Origin: Actinomadura sp. DC4 | Lineage (GTDB): Bacteria; Actinomycetota; Actinomycetes; Streptosporangiales; Streptosporangiaceae | Length of the DNA stretch: 64,000 nt | Direction: 5' to 3' | NCBI RefSeq assembly: GCF_030406325.1 | Contig: NZ_JAUEQY010000005.1 | Location: forward strand, 62,001 to 126,000 | Part shown: one piece after another, positions 17,832-31,563 of the stretch | Layout: each line of letters begins with the position of its first letter | How positions within the stretch are numbered: position 1 is the first letter of the stretch | Program-made: the position numbers and the translations under genes | The notes under the pieces: generated by a model | Told to the model about the DNA's origin: nothing | Seen by the model: only the letters and a program-made list of their open reading frames with translations | Database searches by the model: none

Positions 17832-17969
17832 TCAGACCGCGACGCGGGTGCGCCCCTTGCGACGGCGCGACGACAGGATCGCCCGCCCCGCCCGGGTGCG
17901 CATGCGGAGCCGGAAGCCGTGCTTCTTGTGCCGGCGGCGGTTGTTCGGCTGATATGTACGCTTGCTCAC
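17832..17969 (-). CDS. rpmH: 50S ribosomal protein L34
   Basis: A GTG at 17969 opens a 45-codon frame beginning [20 protein letters not shown] and ending [11 protein letters not shown], the standard bL34 length and sequence. TGGAG lies just upstream of the start. It leads the rpmH-rnpA-yidD-yidC-jag operon, divergent from dnaA. Confidence 0.97.
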   Translation of the reverse strand: MSKRTYQPNNRRRHKKHGFRLRMRTRAGRAILSSRRRKGRTRVAV

Positions 17970-18279
17970 TCGAAACTCCAGTGGGGCGGGTGGTCAACGT
18001 TTCTCTGGTCGCATCGCGGGCGCGTGGACCCCCGCCTGCGAGAGCCGGCGACCTGCGGGCGTGCAGCACCGCCGTCGATGCGACTCGACCGTCGTACGTT
18101 ACGGTCTGGCCTGCCCTCCGGTCAAACCGAGGGGACTTATCCACCGCCTTCTTTCACCCCGTGCACAACTTGTGGACAACCCTGTGGATGACGCGTGAGA
18201 GAGTGGTCCACTGCAGGTGCGCGGGATACGCCCGGGGAACGGCGTGTCGTACACGGGCCTGAGAGGGAGGGGAGAACAC
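17970..18279. promoter_or_regulatory. rpmH-dnaA divergent regulatory region with DnaA boxes
   Basis: This 310-base gap contains a perfect DnaA box on the minus strand (TGTGGACAA, 18171-18179), TTATCCACC at 18137-18145 and TGTGGATGA at 18183-18191, all 90-140 bases before the dnaA ATG. This placement fits DnaA autoregulation. The rpmH promoter must lie in the left part, but I could not fix its -35/-10 elements. Confidence 0.75.
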
Positions 18280-19983
18280 ATGGACGGTCTGGACCTTGCC
18301 CTGGTGTGGACCAGGGCGCTAGAGGCCCTGCCGGGAGACCTCCCACCCCAGCATCGAGCCTGGCTGGCGATGACCCGGCCGCTCGCCCTCGTCGAGGACA
18401 CCGCGCTGCTCGCGACGCCCAATGAGTTCGCCAAGGACGTCCTGGAGAACCGCCTGCGCCCGCTCATCACGCAGGTGCTGTCGAACCAGCTCGGCCGCGA
18501 CATCCGCGTCGCCGTGACCGTACAACCGGACCAGCCGCCGGCGCCTGACCGGCCGCTGCCCGCCGAGCCGGAGTCCGACCACGAGCAGGCGCCCCGCGCC
18601 TACTCACCCGAGCCCACCGGCTACACCGGGCAGACCCTGCGAGGCCCGGCCGCCGACCCGCGTCCTTATTCTCCCGAGCAGTACGCCGAGAGCCAGTACG
18701 CCGCCGAGCGCTACGCCGGCAACCAGCAGTACGGCAATGACCAGCAGTACGGCCGGAACGACCAGTACCAGAGCTCCGAGCGCTACGACCAGTACGGCGG
18801 CCACTACCGCCAGGACCAGCAGCCCAGCGGCGGCCCGCCCAGTCCGAAGGGCGCTCAGCGCGACCCCTTCGTCCCCACCCCGGGCTCCAACTGGCAGCCG
18901 CGTCCCTCGGCGCCCTCCGAGAGCAAGAACACCGGCGAGCCCGCCCGACTCAACCCGAAGTACACCTTCGACACCTTCGTCATCGGCTCCTCCAACCGCT
19001 TCGCGCACGCGGCGGCGGTGGCGGTGGCCGAAGCGCCCGCCAAGGCGTACAACCCGCTGTTCATCTACGGCGACTCCGGCCTGGGCAAGACGCACATGCT
19101 GCACGCCATCGGCCACTACGCGCAGAGCCTGTTCAACGGCGCGCGGGTGCGTTACGTGAGCTCGGAGGAGTTCACCAACGACTTCATCAACGCCATCCGC
19201 GACGGCAAGGCCGACAACTTCCGCCGGCGCTACCGCGACATGGACATCCTCCTCGTCGACGACATCCAGTTCCTGGAGAACAAGGAGCAGACGCAGGAGG
19301 AGTTCTTCCACACCTTCAACACCCTCCACAACGCCAACAAGCAGATCGTGATCTCCAGCGATCGCGCGCCCAAACAGTTGGTGACGCTGGAGGACCGCCT
19401 GCGCAACCGGTTCGAGTGGGGACTGATCACCGACGTCCAGCCGCCGGAGCTGGAGACCCGCATCGCGATCCTGCGCAAGAAGGCCGTGCAGGAGGGCCTG
19501 GTCGCCCCGCCCGAGGTCCTGGAGTACATCGCCTCGAAGATCTCCACCAACATCCGTGAGCTGGAGGGCGCGCTCATCCGGGTCAGCGCCTTCGCGAGCC
19601 TCAACCGGCAGTCGGTCGACCTTCAGCTCGCCGAGATCGTGCTCAAGGACCTCATCCCCAACGACACGGGTCCCGAGATCACCGCGGCGACGATCATGGC
19701 GCAGACCGCGACGTACTTCGGCATCGACATGGAGCAGCTCTGCGGTCCGTCGCGCTCGCGGGTGCTCGTCACCGCCCGGCAGATCGCGATGTACCTCTGC
19801 CGCGAGCTGACCGAGCTGTCGCTGCCCAAGATCGGCCAGCAGTTCGGGGGACGGGACCACACGACCGTGATGCACGCGGAGAAGAAGATCCGCAAGCTCA
19901 TGGCGGAGAAGCGCCCGATCTACAACCAGGTCACCGAGCTCACGAACCGCATCAAGCAACAGGCACGCAACGGCGGAGCCTGA
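18280..19983 (+). CDS. dnaA: Chromosomal replication initiator DnaA
   Basis: AAA+ initiator of 567 residues. Domain I occupies about residues 1-90. Domain II (about 130-186) is unusually rich in Gln and Tyr, with repeated QYG, QYA and ERY elements. The AAA+ core has Walker A GDSGLGKT (264-271) and Walker [12 protein letters not shown], and domain IV carries the DnaA-box-binding motif [15 protein letters not shown]. The ATG at 18280 follows GAGGGAGGGGA; a longer in-frame reading from 18217 lacks a ribosome site. Confidence 0.97.
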   Translation: MDGLDLALVWTRALEALPGDLPPQHRAWLAMTRPLALVEDTALLATPNEFAKDVLENRLRPLITQVLSNQLGRDIRVAVTVQPDQPPAPDRPLPAEPESDHEQAPRAYSPEPTGYTGQTLRGPAADPRPYSPEQYAESQYAAERYAGNQQYGNDQQYGRNDQYQSSERYDQYGGHYRQDQQPSGGPPSPKGAQRDPFVPTPGSNWQPRPSAPSESKNTGEPARLNPKYTFDTFVIGSSNRFAHAAAVAVAEAPAKAYNPLFIYGDSGLGKTHMLHAIGHYAQSLFNGARVRYVSSEEFTNDFINAIRDGKADNFRRRYRDMDILLVDDIQFLENKEQTQEEFFHTFNTLHNANKQIVISSDRAPKQLVTLEDRLRNRFEWGLITDVQPPELETRIAILRKKAVQEGLVAPPEVLEYIASKISTNIRELEGALIRVSAFASLNRQSVDLQLAEIVLKDLIPNDTGPEITAATIMAQTATYFGIDMEQLCGPSRSRVLVTARQIAMYLCRELTELSLPKIGQQFGGRDHTTVMHAEKKIRKLMAEKRPIYNQVTELTNRIKQQARNGGA

Positions 19984-20421
19984 GTTGTCCCCAGCGGTCC
20001 ACAGGCGTCCACAGGAAGTCCACACCGGTTATCCAAAGATCGTGGATTACACAGGGTGGGGAAAAACCTGTGGATCAATCTCGGTGGACAACCATGTGGA
20101 TCGAGGGCAGAACCGGTGGATGAGATGGGGACGAGTGGTGGACGTTCGGTGGACGAGATGGGGACAGTTTTCGTTCGTCCTCAGGCATCCACTGATTCCA
20201 CAGGGTCCATGCACAGCGGCGGTGGACGCAGAAACGCGGTCTGACCTGCGAGGACTAGACTTTTCCCCAGTATCCACGGCCCCTATGACGATGACTCTTG
20301 TTCTATCTAGAGAGAGAAAGACAGAACGTAGGGAGCCGTGCCGCGCCACGATTGAGGCAAGCCGCTCGTTCTCTTCCGTTCCACGACCCTTGGTGATCGA
20401 AACCCCAGGAGACGGTCCAAA
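19984..20421. other. oriC: Chromosomal origin of replication (oriC)
   Basis: The 438-base dnaA-dnaN gap is dense in DnaA-box-like sites. Plus-oriented cores TCCACA occur at 19998, 20008 and 20019, with TTGTCCCCA at 19985 and TTATCCAAA at 20029. Minus-oriented TGTGGA or GGTGGA cores occur around 20069, 20083, 20094, 20115, 20137, 20148 and 20221, with further ones at 20186-20202 and 20271. The stretch 20276-20340 is AT-richer (TCTTGTTCTATCTAGAGAG) and could be the unwinding element. The layout matches Streptomyces-type oriC, in which many relaxed boxes replace a few strong ones. Confidence 0.92.
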
Positions 20422-21549
20422 GTGAAATTCCGCATCGACAGGGACGTCCTCGCAGACGCCGTTGCCTGGACCGCGCGCACACTGCCGGTCCGCCCGCCCG
20501 TACCCGTCCTCGCGGGCATGCTCATCGAGGCCGGCGACACTCTGAAGCTGTCCTCGTTCGACTACGAGGTCTCCGCGCAGATGACGATGGACATCGACGC
20601 GGACGAGCCGGGTACCGCGCTGGTGTCGGGCCGCCTCCTCGCCGAGATCTCCCGCAGCCTCCCGGCGCAGCCGGTCGAGATCACCACCGACGGCGCCAAG
20701 GTCACGCTCAAGTGCGGCACCGCGAAGTTCACACTGCTGACCATGCCTGTGGAGGACTACCCGAGCCTCCCGGCGATGCCGCCGGCCGCCGGCATGGTGG
20801 GCAGCGACGAGTTCGCCGCCGCCGTCGCGCAGGTCGCCATCGCCGCGGGCCGCGACGACACCCTGCCGATGCTCACCGGCGTACGGCTGGAGATCGAGGG
20901 CGAGACCGTGACGCTCGCCTCGACCGACCGCTACCGCCTCGCCGTACGGCAGCTGAAGTGGAAGCCCGAGCAGCCCGACTTCTCCGCGGTCGCCCTGGTG
21001 CCCGCCAAGACGCTCTCGGACACCGCCAAGTCGCTGACCTCCGGCGCCGAGGTCTCCATCGCCCTCGCCGCCGGCGGGAGCGGCAGCGGCGAAGGCATGA
21101 TCGGTTTCGAGGGCGGCGGCCGCCGTACGACGACCCGGCTGCTCGACGCCGAGTTCGTCAAGTACCAGTCGCTGTGGCCGAAGGAGACCTCCGCGGTCGC
21201 CGAGGTAGAGACCGGCCCGTTCGCCGAGGCGGTCAAGCGCGTCGGCCTCGTCGCCGAGAAGAACACCCCGGTACGCCTGTCGTTCCGCCAGGGCGAGGTC
21301 GTCCTCGAGGCCGGCAGCGGCGATGATGCACAGGCTGTGGAAGTTCTCGGCGCCTCGCTCGAGGGCCAGGACATCGACGTCGCCTTCAACCCGCACTTCC
21401 TGCTCGACGGGCTCAGCGCGATCGGCTCCGACGTCGCGCGGCTGGCGATGACCACCTCGACCAAGCCCGCGGTGATGACCGGAAAGCCTGCGAACGAGGA
21501 AGACCCGGACTACCGTTACCTGATCATGCCGATCCGCTTGTCGAGCTGA
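20422..21549 (+). CDS. dnaN: DNA polymerase III beta subunit (sliding clamp)
   Basis: Product of 375 residues with the three-domain clamp organisation, starting MKFRIDRDVLADAVAWTART and ending in the conserved YLIMPIRLSS. It tethers the replicative polymerase to DNA. The GTG start at 20422 follows CAGGAGA and lies right of oriC. Confidence 0.97.
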   Translation: MKFRIDRDVLADAVAWTARTLPVRPPVPVLAGMLIEAGDTLKLSSFDYEVSAQMTMDIDADEPGTALVSGRLLAEISRSLPAQPVEITTDGAKVTLKCGTAKFTLLTMPVEDYPSLPAMPPAAGMVGSDEFAAAVAQVAIAAGRDDTLPMLTGVRLEIEGETVTLASTDRYRLAVRQLKWKPEQPDFSAVALVPAKTLSDTAKSLTSGAEVSIALAAGGSGSGEGMIGFEGGGRRTTTRLLDAEFVKYQSLWPKETSAVAEVETGPFAEAVKRVGLVAEKNTPVRLSFRQGEVVLEAGSGDDAQAVEVLGASLEGQDIDVAFNPHFLLDGLSAIGSDVARLAMTTSTKPAVMTGKPANEEDPDYRYLIMPIRLSS

Positions 21550-21604
21550 TCGTCCCGTTCACTACGCTCATAAGGGACGGGGACCCCTTCTGAGGAGAAC
21601 TCAC

Positions 21605-22522
21605 ATGCAACTGGGGATGATCGGCCTGGGCCGCATGGGCGGCAACATGGCCGAGCGCCTGCGCCGCGCCGGCCACACGGTCGTCGGTTACGACCGCGAT
21701 CCCGACGTGACCGACGTCGGCTCTCTGGCAGAGCTCGTCGAGCGCCTGAGCGCCCCACGGGCGGTGTGGGTGATGGTTCCGGCCGGAGAGCCCACACGCG
21801 CCACGGTCGACAGCCTCGCGGAGGTTCTCGAGCCGGGCGACGTGGTGATCGACGGCGGCAACTCGCACTACGCCGACGACCAGGAGCACGCCAAGGTGCT
21901 GGCCGAGAAGGGCCTCGGCTTCCTCGACGTGGGCGTGAGCGGCGGCGTCTGGGGGCTCGACAACGGCTACGCGCTGATGGTCGGCGGCAGCGAAGACCAC
22001 GTGAAGCAGCTGAAGCCGATCTTCGACGCGCTCAAGCCCGAGGGCGACTACGGCTTCGTGCACGCCGGCGAGGTCGGCGCCGGGCACTTCGCCAAGATGG
22101 TCCACAACGGCATCGAGTACGGCATGATGCAGGCCTACGCCGAGGGCTGGGAGCTTCTCGAGGCCAGCGACCTGATCAAGAACGTCCCGGAGACCTTCCA
22201 CAGCTGGCGCGAGGGCACGGTGATCCGCTCCTGGCTGCTGGACCTGGCCGACCGGGCGCTGGACGACGATCCCGACCTGGCCAAGCTCAAGGGTTATGCA
22301 CAGGACTCCGGTGAGGGCCGGTGGACGGTGCAGTCCGCGGTCGAGCTGGCCGTGCCGCTACCGGTGATCACGGCGGCGCTGTTCGCCCGGTTTGCCTCCC
22401 GGCAGGACGACTCACCGGCCATGAAGATGGTCGCGGCGCTCCGCAACCAGTTCGGCGGCCACGCCGTGGAGACGCAGAAGGGCGCCGACTCGCCCGGCGC
22501 CGACGTCAATCCACCGGCCTGA
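21605..22522 (+). CDS. gnd: 6-phosphogluconate dehydrogenase, decarboxylating (short form)
   Basis: Product of 305 residues that oxidises 6-phosphogluconate to ribulose 5-phosphate. The N-terminal cofactor motif is MIGLGRMGGNMAERLRRAGH, the substrate-binding segment LDVGVSGGVWGLDNGYALMV and the catalytic region AGHFAKMVHNGIEYGMM. The length fits the short (YqeC/GntZ-like) class rather than the 470-residue form. TGAGGAGAAC precedes the ATG. The dnaN-gnd-recF order is typical of actinobacteria. Confidence 0.93.
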   Translation: MQLGMIGLGRMGGNMAERLRRAGHTVVGYDRDPDVTDVGSLAELVERLSAPRAVWVMVPAGEPTRATVDSLAEVLEPGDVVIDGGNSHYADDQEHAKVLAEKGLGFLDVGVSGGVWGLDNGYALMVGGSEDHVKQLKPIFDALKPEGDYGFVHAGEVGAGHFAKMVHNGIEYGMMQAYAEGWELLEASDLIKNVPETFHSWREGTVIRSWLLDLADRALDDDPDLAKLKGYAQDSGEGRWTVQSAVELAVPLPVITAALFARFASRQDDSPAMKMVAALRNQFGGHAVETQKGADSPGADVNPPA

Positions 22523-22536
22523 CGCACTTTTCGGCA

Positions 22537-22562
22537 GGGGCGGCCTCGTACGGGGCCGCCCC
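22537..22562 (+). terminator. Probable terminator after gnd
   Basis: Hairpin GGGGCGGCC/GGCCGCCCC with a short loop, 15 bases after the gnd stop. Only a weak T-run follows, so it may act as an attenuator before recF. Confidence 0.5.
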
Positions 22563-22660
22563 TCCGGTGTTTCCACAGAAGACTGTGCACAGCCTGGGGA
22601 TAACCATGCTCCCTGAGACAGGCGAGGCGAGCGCGCGCCACAGGCCCTACTCTCGTCTGG

Positions 22661-23782
22661 GTGTACGTCGCCCATCTGACGCTGCTGGACTTCCGGTCCT
22701 ACGAGTCCGCGGAGATCGCCCTTGAGCCGGGGATCAGCGCGTTCGTGGGCCCGAACGGCCACGGCAAGACCAACCTCGTCGAGGCCATCGGCTACGTCGC
22801 GCTGCACGGAAGCCACCGCGTGTCCACAGACGCTCCCCTCGTCAGGCAGGGCGCCGCGCGAGCGATCGTACGGGCCGGAGTGATCCGCGACGAGCGCCGC
22901 GCGCTGATCGAGCTGGAGATCAACCCGGGCCGCGCCAACCGCGCCCGGCTCAACCGCTCGCCGGTGCAGCGGCCCCGCGAGGTGCTGGGGATGCTGCGGA
23001 CCGTGCTGTTCGCACCCGAGGACCTCGTGCTGGTCAAGGGCGATCCCGGCGACCGGCGCCGGTTCATGGACGAGTTGCTGACCGTACGCACGCCGCGGTT
23101 CGCCGGGGTGCGCTCCGACTACGACCGGGTGCTCAAGCAGCGCAACGCCCTGCTGAAGTCGGCCGCCGCGCACCGCCGCGCGCCCGGCCAGGAGGTGCTG
23201 AGCACCCTCGATGTCTGGGACACCCACCTCGCGCGTACGGGGGCCGAGCTCCTCGGCGGCCGGCTGGACCTGGTCGCCGCGCTCCGGCCGCTGGTCGCCA
23301 AGGCCTACGCCGACCTCGCTCCCGGCGGCGCCGCCGACCTGGAGTACCGCGCCTCATCCGGCGTGGAGTTGTCCACAGACCGTGCACAACTCGGCGAGGC
23401 ACTGCTCGCCGCGATGGCGGAAACACGCCGCAACGAGCTGGAGCGCGGCGTCAGCCTGGTCGGGCCGCACCGCGACGAGCTCGTGCTCAAGCTCGGCGAC
23501 CTGCCGGCCCGCGGTTACGCGAGCCACGGGGAGTCGTGGTCGTTCGCCCTGGCCCTGCGCCTGGCCGCGTTCGAGCTGCTGCGTGCCGACGGCGACGACC
23601 CGGTGTTGATCCTCGACGACGTGTTCGCCGAGCTGGACACCGGCCGCCGTACGCGTCTGGCCGAGCTGGTCGCGCCGGCCGAACAGGTCCTGATCACCGC
23701 GGCGGTGCCCGCGGACGTGCCCGAGCAGCTCACGGGTGCGACCTTTGACGTCTCCGAAGGGGAGGTCTCCCGTGTCCGATGA
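22661..23782 (+). CDS. recF: DNA replication and repair protein RecF
   Basis: SMC-like ATPase of 373 residues that loads RecA at gaps. Walker A is [19 protein letters not shown], the signature region includes [16 protein letters not shown], and Walker B is [12 protein letters not shown]. It starts at GTG 22661 ([15 protein letters not shown]). Several TCCACAG cores lie within the gene (for example near 22820 and 23370). It overlaps the next gene by 11 bases. Confidence 0.96.
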   Translation: MYVAHLTLLDFRSYESAEIALEPGISAFVGPNGHGKTNLVEAIGYVALHGSHRVSTDAPLVRQGAARAIVRAGVIRDERRALIELEINPGRANRARLNRSPVQRPREVLGMLRTVLFAPEDLVLVKGDPGDRRRFMDELLTVRTPRFAGVRSDYDRVLKQRNALLKSAAAHRRAPGQEVLSTLDVWDTHLARTGAELLGGRLDLVAALRPLVAKAYADLAPGGAADLEYRASSGVELSTDRAQLGEALLAAMAETRRNELERGVSLVGPHRDELVLKLGDLPARGYASHGESWSFALALRLAAFELLRADGDDPVLILDDVFAELDTGRRTRLAELVAPAEQVLITAAVPADVPEQLTGATFDVSEGEVSRVR

Positions 23783-24296
23783 GCCTCAGGATCCACAGCC
23801 TGTGGAAAATTCCGGCCCGGCGAAGTCCGGCATCGAGCTGGCACGGGAGGCGCTGGCCCAGGCGAAGGCCGACGCACGCGAGCGCGGCGCGCTGCCCGGC
23901 CAGGTGCGGAAGAAGCGCCGCAAGCCCGTACGGGCCTCCGGGCGCGGGGGCGACCCGACGGCGTTCGGCCCCGCGATCCGCGAGCTGATGGCGGCTCGCG
24001 GCTGGCAGGAGCGCGCGGCCGTCGGCGGCGTCTTCGGGCGCTGGCCGCAGATCGTCGGCCCTGAGCTGGCCGAACACACCAAGCCGGAGACCTTCGAGGA
24101 CGGCATCCTGGTCATCGCCGCCGACTCGGCGAACTGGGCGACCCAGGTGCGTCTGCTGGCCGCGAACCTGGTCAAACGGCTGAACGAGGACCTCGGCCAC
24201 GGGACCGTGCAGCGGGTGAAGGTCGTGGGTCCGTCGACCGGCCAGCGGGGCAGCGGACGCCTCCGCGTGACCGGTGGACGCCGCCCGCGTACTTGA
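23772..24296 (+). CDS. DUF721 (DciA-like) protein
   Basis: Product of 174 residues. The C-terminal DUF721 domain ([21 protein letters not shown], then [19 protein letters not shown]) follows a basic, disordered N-terminus. The family includes DciA, a helicase-loading factor, so a role in replication initiation or restart is plausible. The GTG at 23772 overlaps recF, with GGGGAGG upstream. A TCCACAG-C-CTGTGGA palindrome lies in its first codons. Confidence 0.88.
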   Translation: MSDEPQDPQPVENSGPAKSGIELAREALAQAKADARERGALPGQVRKKRRKPVRASGRGGDPTAFGPAIRELMAARGWQERAAVGGVFGRWPQIVGPELAEHTKPETFEDGILVIAADSANWATQVRLLAANLVKRLNEDLGHGTVQRVKVVGPSTGQRGSGRLRVTGGRRPRT

Positions 24297-26602
<2,306 letters not shown>

Positions 26603-26656
26603 CGGCCGCGCGGCCACCTCGCGCCCCGTACGACTCAAGCTGGAAGAGGATCATTC

Positions 26657-29173
<2,517 letters not shown>

Positions 29174-29222
29174 TTGACCTGGTCGGACATCAGGTGATGC
29201 GTCGCCTTCCCGGGGAGGTCAT

Positions 29223-30236
29223 ATGACGGCCAACGCCGGCAAGGGCGCGGACGGCAACAGCGGCCGTACGCGGAAGAAGACCAGCGCCGCGAAGCCGCCG
29301 AGCGACGAAGTGACCGTGCGCACCAACAGCACCGACGACGACACCAACGGCACCGTCCCTAAGGACGATGCCGACGAAACGGTCACCGACGTCCCGCCTA
29401 AGGACGACGAGGACACGGTGCGCGACGCGGCTCCTGTTGCTGACGAAGACGACGAGGCCGACGCGACGAGGATCGACATGGTCCCGCCGTCCTCTTCGGA
29501 TCGCACGTCTTCCCATCGCACGGCCACGTTCGGGCTGCCGAAGGACCTTGGCGAGCCGGACGGCGAAGCCGCACCGGTCGCGAAAAAAGACGACATAGTC
29601 AAAGAACCGCAGGAAAGTGAGGCCATGCCGAGTTCGGGTAGGAGCGCGGCCATGGATTCTTCGACCCCTCCGAGCAGCGGATTCGGCGGAGGCAGGACTG
29701 CGGGGGGTGGTGGGGGTGGCAGTAGCACACCGCCGTCGTACGCGCCCAGCGGTGCCGCCGCGGCTCCGAGTGCCCCGCCGCGCCCGGCGTCGACGCCGCG
29801 TGCGGCGATCGAGGCGGCCTCCCGGGCCCTGCGCAAGCCGGAACCGGGCCGCAAACCGGCACGTAAGGCCCACCTGCAGGTCGCACGGTTCGAGCCGTGG
29901 TCAGTGATGAAGTTCAGCTTCATCATGGCGCTGGTGTGCTTCCTGGTGCTGTTCGTCGCGGTCGCGGTGCTGTACGTGATCCTGTCCTGGCTCGGCGTCT
30001 TCGACGCCCTGTCCAACACGATCCACGACCTCACCTCCAACGACCAGGGCACGACCGGCGGCCTCAACCCGGCAAGCTGGTTCTCGGCGGCGCGGATCCT
30101 CGGCTACACGGCCCTGATCGGCACGCTGAACGTCCTCCTCATCACGGCACTGGCCACGGTGTGGTCGGTGATCTACAACATGGCCGCCGATCTCGTCGGT
30201 GGCGTGGAGGTCACGCTGAAGGAAGCGGACCAGTAA
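29223..30236 (+). CDS. DUF3566 transmembrane protein
   Basis: Product of 337 residues. The first 200 are disordered, acidic then Gly/Ser/Pro-rich (with a GGGGGGSSTPPS run). The C-terminal DUF3566 domain carries two membrane helices (FIMALVCFLVLFVAVAVLYV and TALIGTLNVLLITALATVW) and ends VGGVEVTLKEADQ. The family follows gyrA throughout actinobacteria (Rv0007 in Mycobacterium); its role is unknown. ATG with GGGGAGG upstream. Confidence 0.92.
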   Translation: MTANAGKGADGNSGRTRKKTSAAKPPSDEVTVRTNSTDDDTNGTVPKDDADETVTDVPPKDDEDTVRDAAPVADEDDEADATRIDMVPPSSSDRTSSHRTATFGLPKDLGEPDGEAAPVAKKDDIVKEPQESEAMPSSGRSAAMDSSTPPSSGFGGGRTAGGGGGGSSTPPSYAPSGAAAAPSAPPRPASTPRAAIEAASRALRKPEPGRKPARKAHLQVARFEPWSVMKFSFIMALVCFLVLFVAVAVLYVILSWLGVFDALSNTIHDLTSNDQGTTGGLNPASWFSAARILGYTALIGTLNVLLITALATVWSVIYNMAADLVGGVEVTLKEADQ

Positions 30237-30346
30237 CCGCGACTGCACTGCGCCGGGGGGACCAAACGATTACCGGTTGAGGGTGTCGATCGGGTACTGT
30301 TTCTCGACGTCGCCCCTTGGTCTTCCTCGACCAGGAGCAGCTGCAC

Positions 30347-30420
30347 GGGCCTATAGCTCAGTCGGTTAGAGCGCATCCCTGATAAGGATGAGGCCGGAGG
30401 TTCAAGTCCTCCTAGGCCCA
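30347..30420 (+). tRNA. tRNA-Ile(GAT)
   Basis: Cloverleaf with acceptor GGGCCTA/TAGGCCC, D-arm GCTC...GAGC, anticodon stem CATCC/GGATG with loop CTGATAA (anticodon GAT), and T-arm loop GTTCAAGTC. Discriminator A at 30420, followed by an encoded CCA at 30421-30423. Its position after gyrA-DUF3566 is conserved. Confidence 0.97.
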
Positions 30421-30429
30421 CCAGCGCAC

Positions 30430-30465
30430 AGCCCCCGCCGGAAGTTCTCGGCGGGGGCTTTTTCT
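30430..30465 (+). terminator. Terminator after tRNA-Ile
   Basis: Stem AGCCCCCGCCG/CGGCGGGGGCT with a short loop, followed by TTTTTCTTT. Confidence 0.92.
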
Positions 30466-30538
30466 TTAGTCTTCAATGGCGAACGCGCCGCCACCGCTTT
30501 GTTCACGATGACGACGCGCTCGTATGTTTCAGGCCGGG

Positions 30539-30712
30539 TTACCAGCGGTACCAGCGACTCCTGGGCCCGCCCGCCGTGCCGGCTCCGCGGAACACGAAGC
30601 CGAGCAGCCACAGGACCAGGATGGCCAAGGCGATGTACCAGAGCACGTGGACCGCGAAGCCCGCTCCGCCAAGGATCAGTGCCAGCAGAAGAACCGCAAT
30701 GACGATGGCCAT
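30539..30712 (-). CDS. Small hydrophobic membrane protein
   Basis: Product of 57 residues with two consecutive membrane segments (MAIVIAVLLLALILGGAGF and VLWYIALAILVLWLLGFVF), then a short polar tail ending RSRWYRW. It resembles the very small lmo0937/DUF5670-like membrane proteins, function unknown. The ATG at 30712 follows GGGAGA; a longer reading from 30733 lacks a ribosome site. Its end faces the tRNA-Ile terminator. Confidence 0.7.
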   Translation of the reverse strand: MAIVIAVLLLALILGGAGFAVHVLWYIALAILVLWLLGFVFRGAGTAGGPRSRWYRW

Positions 30713-30725
30713 TTGTTGTCTCCCT

Positions 30726-31145
30726 TCACGCAATAGAATTCATCCCCTCAGATAGAGGAATAAACCTGTGGGCGACGGCCTCGATCTCGACGCGCTGACC
30801 GGGGTAACCGAGCACGGTCACGCCGAGGAGAGTGCTGGGGGCGTCGTGATCGCCGAAGGCCGTACGGACCTCCTTCCAGGCGGCGACCAGGTCCGAACGC
30901 ATCGTGGACGCGACGTAGACCGTGGTCTTGAGCACGTGATCGAGGTCGGTGCCCGCGGCGTCGAGAGCGGTGCGGAGGTTGGCCATGCACTGCCGGGCCT
31001 GGGCGCGTACGTCTCCTTCCACGGTCGTCCCGTCCTCGGCGAGCGGGCAGGCGCCCGCGGTGAAGACGAGTGATCCGGGCGGAGCGACGGCGGCGTAGGC
31101 GTATTCGACACCTTCGTACAGGTCAGGGACGCGGATGAGGGTCAT
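30726..31145 (-). CDS. RidA/YjgF-family protein
   Basis: Product of 139 residues with the RidA fold markers (LVFTAGACPLAEDGTTV, DLDHVLKTTVYVAS, GQRVEIEAVA). The family hydrolyses reactive enamine/imine intermediates such as those from threonine or serine dehydratases. The exact substrate class is uncertain because the usual NPxAPxxxGPY-like N-terminal motif is only partly kept (AVAPPGSLVFTAG). ATG at 31145. The DnaA-box cluster lies just upstream. Confidence 0.85.
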   Translation of the reverse strand: MTLIRVPDLYEGVEYAYAAVAPPGSLVFTAGACPLAEDGTTVEGDVRAQARQCMANLRTALDAAGTDLDHVLKTTVYVASTMRSDLVAAWKEVRTAFGDHDAPSTLLGVTVLGYPGQRVEIEAVAHRFIPLSEGMNSIA

Positions 31146-31169
31146 GCCGGGAAGCGTGTCAGACGGGAG

Positions 31170-31266
31170 TTGTCCACAGGCCTGTGGACAACGGTTCTGG
31201 AGACGTGCTTCCCAGTGGGAGGCGGGAAACCGGCTTGTCGTGCGACAAGTTATCCACAACTGTGGA
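31170..31266. promoter_or_regulatory. DnaA-box cluster outside oriC
   Basis: TTGTCCACAGG at 31170-31180 and its exact inverse at 31181-31191 form a perfect 22-bp palindrome containing two strict DnaA boxes. TTATCCACA, a third strict box, lies at 31250-31258, and TGTGGA follows at 31261. The cluster sits between the divergent RidA and DLW-39 genes, 11 kb from oriC. Its boxes are closer to consensus than those of oriC itself. Confidence 0.85.
31234..31249. promoter_or_regulatory. Perfect palindrome CTTGTCGTGCGACAAG
   Basis: Seven-base arms (CTTGTCG/CGACAAG) with a two-base centre lie between the DnaA palindrome and the TTATCCACA box. This looks like a dimeric repressor operator; the regulator is unknown. 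Confidence 0.6.
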
Positions 31267-31403
31267 GGACGAACACGCGTCCTACGTTGGGCGATGTCTC
31301 GAATCCCATGATCGATAGCGTGCGGGGGGAAGCGGCCCGACATGCCGAACTGGTTGCTAGGCTGCGAGACGCACTGTCAGTCGAAGTTTGAAGGGGTCCC
31401 ACC

Positions 31404-31523
31404 GTGAAGAAGCTCATCGTTCTTGCGCTGGTCGCCCTCGGGGGTTTCGCGGTCTGGCGTCGGCTTCAGCAGGACCGGGCCGAGCTGGACCTCTGGACCG
31501 AGGCGACCTCGTCGGACAGCTGA
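31404..31523 (+). CDS. DLW-39 family small protein
   Basis: A GTG at 31404 opens a 39-codon frame: MKKLIVLALVALGGFAVWRR, then a tail containing ELDLWTEAT. The N-terminus is one membrane helix or uncleaved signal, and the conserved Asp-Leu-Trp names the family, which is found near gyrA and tRNA-Ile in actinobacteria. Function unknown. GAAGGGG precedes the start. Confidence 0.85.
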   Translation: MKKLIVLALVALGGFAVWRRLQQDRAELDLWTEATSSDS

Positions 31524-31563
31524 GACACGACTTTGGTACCGGCGGGGAGCATGGAGGGCGTGC

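Noticed and set aside
31309..31392. 27-codon ORF (MIDSVRGEAARHAELVARLR...) before DLW-39
   Set aside because: Too short and without a ribosome site; noted only as a possible leader.
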